Below, piece after piece: positions 57,540-64,000 of a DNA stretch of 64,000 nt (its first letter is position 1; every line of letters starts with the position of its first letter). The stretch comes from Streptomyces bauhiniae (lineage in GTDB: Bacteria; Actinomycetota; Actinomycetes; Streptomycetales; Streptomycetaceae): contig NZ_SRRT01000010.1 in NCBI RefSeq assembly GCF_004784475.1, positions 62,001-126,000 of the forward strand, written 5' to 3'. The translations under genes were made by a program, and so were the position numbers. The notes below the pieces were generated by a model. That model had not been told where the DNA came from, did not search any database, and worked only from the letters and a program-made list of their open reading frames with translations.

Positions 57540-59413
57540 CCACCAGGCTCACGGTCGCGCAGGCGCTCGTCCGCTTCCTCGCCGCCCAGTACACCGAACG
57601 CGACGGCGTACGGCAGCGGCTCATCGGCGCCACCTGGGGCATCTTCGGCCACGGCAACGTCGCCGGCATCGGCCAAGCCCTGCTGGAACACCGGGAGTTG
57701 ATGCCGTATCACCAGGGTCGCAACGAGCAGGCGATGGTGCACGCGGCCGTCGGGTATGCCCGCCAGTCGAACCGGCTCTCCACCCACGCGGTGACCACCT
57801 CCATCGGCCCCGGCGCCACCAACCTCGTCACCGGCGCCGCCCTCGCCACGATCAACCACCTGCCCGTCCTCCTGCTCCCCGGCGACGTCTTCGCCACGCG
57901 CCCCGCCGACCCCGTCCTCCAGCAGCTCGAACTCCCTTACGCGGGCGATGTGTCGGTGAACGACACCCTGCGCCCGGTGTCCCGGTACTTCGACCGGATC
58001 ACCCGCCCCGAGGCCCTGATCCCGAGCGCGCTCGCGGCCATGCGGGTGCTCACCGACCCGGCCGACACCGGCGCCGTCACCCTCGCCCTCCCGCAGGACG
58101 TGCAGGCGGAGGCGTACGACTGGCCCGAGGAGTTCTTCGCCGACCGGGTCTGGACCGTACGCAGGCCAGGCGCCGACCCGGCCGAACTCGCCGAAGCGGT
58201 ACGGGAGATCAGGCAGGCCCGGCGTCCCCTCGTCGTCGCGGGCGGCGGGGTCCACCACAGCCGCGCCGAGGACGCCCTCGCGGAGTTCGCCGCCGCCACC
58301 GGCATCCCGGTCGCCGCCACCCAGGCTGGCAAGGGTTCCCTGCCGTACGACCATCCCCAGGACGTGGGCGGCATCGGCCACACCGGCACCGACACCGCCG
58401 CTGAACTCGCCCGCGCGGCCGACCTGGTGATCGGCGTCGGCACCCGGTACACCGACTTCACCACCGCCTCCGGCACCCTCTTCCAGGACCCCGGCGTGCG
58501 CTTCCTCAACCTCAACATCGCGCCCTTCGACGGCCACAAGCTGGCCGGGCTGCCACTGGTCGCCGACGCCCGCAGCGGACTGGGCGAGCTGACCGAGGCG
58601 CTGGGGATGCACGGGCACCGGGTGCCGGAGGCGTATCGCGCGGGCTATTCGGCGGCCAAGGCGGACTGGGAGCGCCGGGTCCACGCCTGCTTCGCCGCCG
58701 AGGACCCGGACGCGGTGCCGACCCAGGCCCAGGTGATCGGCGCGCTGGACGCCCTGGTGGACGCGAGCGACATCATCGTCAACGCGGCCGGCTCCCTCCC
58801 CGGCGACCTGCACAAACTCTGGCGGACCCGCGCCCGCGACCAGTACCACCTGGAGTACGGCTACTCCTGCATGGGCTACGAGATCCCGGCCGCCCTCGGC
58901 GTGAAGCTCGCCGCTCCCGAGCGGAACGTCTGGGCGCTGGTCGGCGACGGGACATATCTGATGATGCCGACCGAGATCGTCACCGCCGTGCAGGAGGGCG
59001 TGGCGATCAAGATGGTGCTGATCCAGAACCACGGGTACGCGTCCATCGGCGGCCTGTCCGAGTCGGTCGGCGCCGAGCGGTTCGGCACCGCGTACCGGTA
59101 TCCCGCCGTGGACGGCACCCTCACCGGCCCGCCGCTCCCCGTCGACCTCGCCGCCAACGCGGCCAGCCTCGGCATGCGGGTGCTGCGCGCCCGTACGGTC
59201 GCCGAGCTGCGGGAGGCCCTCGCCGAGGCGCGCGCCGCCGACACTCCCACTTGTGTCTACGTGGAGACCGAAACGTCCGACAGTGTGTCGGGCGCGCCCC
59301 CGGCCGCGGCCTGGTGGGATGTTCCTGTGGCCGAGACCGCGACCAGGCCGTCCGCGGTCGAGGCACGCGATCTGTACGAACGGCATCTGCCGGCCCGCCG
59401 CCGCCATCTGTGA
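57536..59413 (+). CDS. iolD: 3D-(3,5/4)-trihydroxycyclohexane-1,2-dione hydrolase
   Basis: A 625-residue ThDP enzyme that opens the inositol-derived ring. Marks: TWGIFGHGNVAGIGQAL and GRNEQAMVHAAVGYARQ (catalytic Glu), TSIGPGATNLVTGAALA, the TGIPVAATQAGKGSLPYDHP loop and the ThDP site GDGTYLMMPTEIVTAVQEGV with VLIQNHGYASIGGLS. The N-terminal TVAQALVRFLAAQY and the length are IolD-specific rather than acetolactate synthase-like. GTG 57536 follows AGGGGG and overlaps the iolB stop; upstream in-frame residues belong to iolB in another frame. mmsA follows after 16 bases. Confidence 0.95.
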   Translation: MTTRLTVAQALVRFLAAQYTERDGVRQRLIGATWGIFGHGNVAGIGQALLEHRELMPYHQGRNEQAMVHAAVGYARQSNRLSTHAVTTSIGPGATNLVTGAALATINHLPVLLLPGDVFATRPADPVLQQLELPYAGDVSVNDTLRPVSRYFDRITRPEALIPSALAAMRVLTDPADTGAVTLALPQDVQAEAYDWPEEFFADRVWTVRRPGADPAELAEAVREIRQARRPLVVAGGGVHHSRAEDALAEFAAATGIPVAATQAGKGSLPYDHPQDVGGIGHTGTDTAAELARAADLVIGVGTRYTDFTTASGTLFQDPGVRFLNLNIAPFDGHKLAGLPLVADARSGLGELTEALGMHGHRVPEAYRAGYSAAKADWERRVHACFAAEDPDAVPTQAQVIGALDALVDASDIIVNAAGSLPGDLHKLWRTRARDQYHLEYGYSCMGYEIPAALGVKLAAPERNVWALVGDGTYLMMPTEIVTAVQEGVAIKMVLIQNHGYASIGGLSESVGAERFGTAYRYPAVDGTLTGPPLPVDLAANAASLGMRVLRARTVAELREALAEARAADTPTCVYVETETSDSVSGAPPAAAWWDVPVAETATRPSAVEARDLYERHLPARRRHL

Positions 59414-59429
59414 CAAGGAGCCCGAGGAC

Positions 59430-60932
<1,503 letters not shown>

Positions 60933-60946
60933 GCCGCGCGGACATC

Positions 60947-60990
60947 CGGGCCCGGAGGCAGCTTTCGCTGGCTTCGGGCCCGTCTTTTTT
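60947..60990 (+). terminator. Rho-independent terminator of the iol operon
   Basis: CGGGCCCG (60947-60954) pairs with CGGGCCCG (60975-60982), flanking an inner GCAGC/GCTGG-like hairpin. TCTTTTTT follows, an unusually clear T-run for this genome. Confidence 0.88.
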
Positions 60991-61230
60991 CGGCCAGGGC
61001 CTGCGGTTCCCGTACGGCCGACAAGGGCGCGGGCGCCTGCGAGATGGTGCTGTTTCGGTCGTCAAAGGCGCGTCAAGGCTGCGGATTCCGTAGGTCGACA
61101 CCCATTGACGTGATGGTTTTCGTCGGTGTTCCATGCAGCGCCGGGAGCGAGACGTACGACACACCGCGAGCCGCCGGAGGCGATACCGCTCCCGCCCGAG
61201 TCCTCACCGCACGAGTCGATCGGACGCCGC

Positions 61231-62631
61231 ATGACCGACACGCTCCGCCCCGCCGAGCCAGCCAGCGCCGCAGAGACCGGTGACGGCCGGCGGAAACTCA
61301 AGCGCTCCATCGGCGTCGTCGGCGGCACCCTGCTGACCCTCTCCTGCGTGACGCCCGCCTCCACCCTCTTCGTGGTCGTCCCCGACCTCTTCGGCACCCT
61401 CGGCACCGCGACCGCGCTCACCATCGCCATCGGCTCGGTGCTCTGTATCGCCGTGGCGTTCTGCTACGCCGAGCTGGGCACCCTCATCCCCAGCGCGGGC
61501 GGCGAGTACGCCATGGTCTCCACCCTCGCCGGGCGCCTCGCGGGCTGGCTGGTGTTCGTGCTGTCGCTGCTGGTCGTGGTGATCGTGCCGCCCGTCATCG
61601 CGATGGGCACCGCCGACTACATCGCCCCCCTCGTCCATGTGGACCCCGCCCTCACCGGCGCCGGGGTCATGCTGCTCGCCACCCTCGCCGGGCTGCTCGA
61701 CCTGCGCGCCAACGCCTGGATCACCGGCGTCTTCCTGGTCCTGGAGGTCATCGCGGCGGCCGTCGTCGCGGTGCTCGGCTTCTCCCACGCCCACCGGGGC
61801 GCCGGGAGCCTGGTCTCCATGGAGGTGGCCGGAGCCCACGGGAGCGTCGACCCCGTTACCGCCGGCTTGGTCGTCTCCGGCCTCGCCATCGCCCTCTTCG
61901 TCACCCAGGGTTTCTCGACCGCCGTCTACCTCTCCGAGGAACTGGAGCACCCGCGCCGGGACGTGGCCCGTACTGTGCTCGCCACCCTCGCCATCTCCAC
62001 CGTGATCATCCTGGTGCCGGTCGCCGCCATCACCATGGGCGCCACCGACCTGAGGGAACTGACCGGCGGCGACCTCAGCGCCATGGTGACCGCCTGGTCC
62101 AACACGGCCGTCGGTACGTTCGTCAGCCTCTGCGTCGCCCTCGCCATCGTCAACGCGGGCATCGTGATGGTCATCCAGAACTCCCGCGTCCTGTTCGCCT
62201 CCGCCCGCGACAAGGCGTGGCCCACCCCGGTCAACGACCTCCTCTCCCGGCTCGGCCGGTTCGGCTCGCCCTGGGTCGCCACCCTCACCGTCGGCGTCCC
62301 CGGCGCGCTGCTCTGCTTCGTCGACCTGGACACCCTGTACGGCGTCACCGGGGTCTCCGTCACCGCCATGTACCTGCTCGTCGCCGTCGCCGCCCTGCTC
62401 GGCCGCCGCGACAGCCACCGGCACACCCCGGCCTGGCGGATGCCGCTGTGGCCGGCCGTACCCGTCCTGCTCATCGCCGTCCTCGGCTACGTCCTCGTCC
62501 AGCAGGACCCCGCCTACCTGCTGTGGACCGGCGGCATCACCGCCGTCGCCACCCTGTACTGGGCGCTGTACCTGCGGCCCCGCCGCGACACCCACTGGCT
62601 GGTCTCGCTCCCCGAGGACACCCGGAGCTGA
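61231..62631 (+). CDS. APC-family amino acid/amine permease
   Basis: A 466-residue membrane protein with about 12 helices. APC marks: KLKRSIGVVGGTLLTLSCVTP at the start, CYAELGTLIPSAGGEYAMVSTLAGRL (TM3, consensus amphipathic region) and FSTAVYLSEELEHPRRDVART before TM8. Such permeases import amino acids, GABA or polyamines. ATG 61231 is chosen, since the ORF extension upstream to 61126 is not membrane-like; no strong ribosome site is visible. It lies 240 bases beyond the iol terminator, so it is probably a separate transcript. Substrate unknown. Confidence 0.86.
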   Translation: MTDTLRPAEPASAAETGDGRRKLKRSIGVVGGTLLTLSCVTPASTLFVVVPDLFGTLGTATALTIAIGSVLCIAVAFCYAELGTLIPSAGGEYAMVSTLAGRLAGWLVFVLSLLVVVIVPPVIAMGTADYIAPLVHVDPALTGAGVMLLATLAGLLDLRANAWITGVFLVLEVIAAAVVAVLGFSHAHRGAGSLVSMEVAGAHGSVDPVTAGLVVSGLAIALFVTQGFSTAVYLSEELEHPRRDVARTVLATLAISTVIILVPVAAITMGATDLRELTGGDLSAMVTAWSNTAVGTFVSLCVALAIVNAGIVMVIQNSRVLFASARDKAWPTPVNDLLSRLGRFGSPWVATLTVGVPGALLCFVDLDTLYGVTGVSVTAMYLLVAVAALLGRRDSHRHTPAWRMPLWPAVPVLLIAVLGYVLVQQDPAYLLWTGGITAVATLYWALYLRPRRDTHWLVSLPEDTRS

Positions 62632-62742
62632 CCCCCTACCGCGCCCGCAGTACACCCGGCCGCACCCGTACTCCCGAAGGAGGGGCGGGGGTTCAGCCCG
62701 GCGGGGCCGTCCGGCGGGGAGGGCGGCCCGTACCGTTGGGTC

Positions 62743-64000
62743 ATGGATCTTCGAGTGCCCCGGCTGCCGAAGCGGCCCCGGCGGGCCGCCGCCGCGCTGG
62801 GGGCCGCCGTACTGCTGGCCGCCACCGGTACGTGGACGGCGACCGCGTCCGACACGCCCCGCCCGCACCGCACCGACCGGGTCCTGGCCATGGCGGACGG
62901 CAGCCGGGTGGACACCTCGTACTTCACCTCCGGAGGCGGCGGCCGGCGCCCCGCCGTCCTGCTCGCCCACGGCTTCGGCGGCAGCAAGGACGACCTGCGC
63001 GCCCAGGCCGAGGACCTCGCCGGGCACGGGTACGCCGTACTCACCTGGTCCGCACGGGGGTTCGGCCACTCCACGGGCAGGATCGGGCTCAACGACCCGG
63101 CGCACGAGGTCACCGACGTCTCCCGCCTCATCGACTGGCTCGCCAAGAGGCCCGAGGTCCGCCTCGACAAGCCCGGCGACCCGCGCGTGGGCATCGCGGG
63201 CGGCTCGTACGGCGGGGCGATCTCCCTCCTGGCGGCCGGACATGATCCGCGCGTCGACGCCATCGCGCCCGCCGTCACCTACTGGGACCTCGCCGACGCC
63301 CTGTTCCCGAACGGCGTGTTCAAGAAGCTGTGGACCGGCGTCTTCTTCAACTCCGGCGGCGGCTGCGGGAAGTTCGAGCCCGCGCTGTGCGCGATGTACC
63401 AGCGCGTCGCCCAGTCCGGCGTCCCCGACGCCGACGCCCGCGCCCTGCTCCAGCGCCGCTCGCCCTCGGCCGTCGCCGACCGCATCAAGGTCCCGACCCT
63501 GCTCTTCCAGGGCCAGACCGACTCCCTGTTCACCCTCGCCCAGTCCGACGCCGCCGAGCGCGCGATCCGGGCCAACGGCGCCCCCGTCGAGGTCGACTGG
63601 ATCGCGGGCGGCCACGACGGGGGAGACCTGGAGACCGGCCGGGTCCAGGGACGGGTACGGGACTGGTTCGACCACTACCTCAAGGGCGAGTCCGTCGGCA
63701 CCGGTCCCGCCTTCCGGATCACCCGCACCGGAGGCGTCGACTCCACCGACGGCAGCACCCGCAGCCGGGGCGCCACCGCCGACGCCTACCCCGGCCTGCG
63801 CGGCGACCCCCGCACGATCCCCCTCACCGGCCGCGAGCAGCGCGTAGCCAACCCGGCCGGCGCCAGCCCGCCCGCCGTCTCCGCCCTGCCCGGCCTCGGC
63901 GGCGGCGGCCTCGCCCAGCTCTCCGCCCTCGGCACCGGCGTCTCCCTCGACTTCCCCGGCCAGTACGCCAAGTTCGACGCAGCCCCCCAGCGCACCGCCC
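62743..64000 (+). CDS. Secreted alpha/beta hydrolase, X-Pro dipeptidyl-peptidase-like (3' end outside window)
   Basis: At least 419 residues, running off the right edge. An Arg-rich start plus a hydrophobic core (RAAAALGAAVLLAATG) is a signal peptide. The catalytic part shows LLAHGFGGSKDDLRAQAEDL, TWSARGFGHSTGRIG, the nucleophile elbow IAGGSYGGAISLLAAG near residue 153, LLFQGQTDSLFTLAQ (Asp) and IAGGHDGG (His), so the Ser-Asp-His triad is complete. The segment after about residue 330 looks like the start of a jelly-roll C-terminal domain, as in CocE/NonD or X-Pro peptidase-like proteins. Substrate unknown. It starts at ATG 62743, 111 bases after the permease gene. Confidence 0.82.
   Translation, partial: MDLRVPRLPKRPRRAAAALGAAVLLAATGTWTATASDTPRPHRTDRVLAMADGSRVDTSYFTSGGGGRRPAVLLAHGFGGSKDDLRAQAEDLAGHGYAVLTWSARGFGHSTGRIGLNDPAHEVTDVSRLIDWLAKRPEVRLDKPGDPRVGIAGGSYGGAISLLAAGHDPRVDAIAPAVTYWDLADALFPNGVFKKLWTGVFFNSGGGCGKFEPALCAMYQRVAQSGVPDADARALLQRRSPSAVADRIKVPTLLFQGQTDSLFTLAQSDAAERAIRANGAPVEVDWIAGGHDGGDLETGRVQGRVRDWFDHYLKGESVGTGPAFRITRTGGVDSTDGSTRSRGATADAYPGLRGDPRTIPLTGREQRVANPAGASPPAVSALPGLGGGGLAQLSALGTGVSLDFPGQYAKFDAAPQRTA

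Overview
The window is chromosomal DNA from a high-G+C actinomycete, almost certainly a Streptomyces. The evidence is the very high G+C with strong third-position bias, the frequent GTG starts, the desferrioxamine genes, Tat and lipoprotein signals, and a gene order that I recall as close to the Streptomyces coelicolor core between desA and mmsA. That synteny is from memory, not from a search. I saw no rRNA, tRNA or CRISPR array.

Layout. (1) 1-3060: end of a desferrioxamine siderophore locus on the minus strand (desA, siderophore-interacting reductase, desE lipoprotein) with two near-perfect iron boxes. (2) 3110-11653: leucine/branched-chain acyl-CoA catabolism. A translationally coupled minus-strand operon holds the carboxylase beta and alpha subunits, HMG-CoA lyase and an acyl-CoA dehydrogenase. 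A divergent TetR gene, a second acyl-CoA dehydrogenase and a TesB-type thioesterase follow. (3) 12058-19408: a His/Gly-rich secreted protein, a phosphatase, and a PucR regulator divergent from a symporter / agmatinase-family / ThDP-enzyme operon that looks like a guanidino-compound (arginine) breakdown unit. (4) 19467-23675: secreted endonuclease, a hydrolase, and an MFS exporter divergent from a MmyB-like regulator across a perfect 25-bp palindrome. (5) 23655-28635: a three-gene coupled operon of WXG100-like protein, 1456-residue RHS/YD-repeat polymorphic toxin and small S1-domain protein. The toxin tip has visibly lower G+C. (6) 28824-38960: secreted hydrolases, a fused double ABC exporter, an S37-type peptidase and a GH3 enzyme. 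(7) 38957-39848: an intact-looking IS5-family element inserted exactly at the GH3 stop codon. (8) 40025-45505: ribose operon lacI-rbsA-rbsCB-rbsK with permease and binding protein fused. (9) 45686-49465: RecD2-like helicase and citrate synthase. (10) 50017-52736: copper efflux ATPase and chaperone behind a CsoR-type operator. (11) 53359-60932: myo-inositol catabolism (IolE-like on minus; iolC, Cgl0159-family aldolase, iolB, iolD, mmsA on plus). Between iolC and the aldolase lies an in-frame ORF built of three 39-residue repeats. (12) 61231-64000: an APC permease and a secreted alpha/beta hydrolase that runs off the window.

The parts most worth following up are the RHS/WXG/S1 operon with its low-G+C toxin tip, the 3 x 117-bp repeat ORF coupled into the inositol operon, the PucR-controlled guanidino cluster, and the RbsC-RbsB fusion. 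All functional calls come from reading motifs and context; nothing was searched or computed beyond hand counts.
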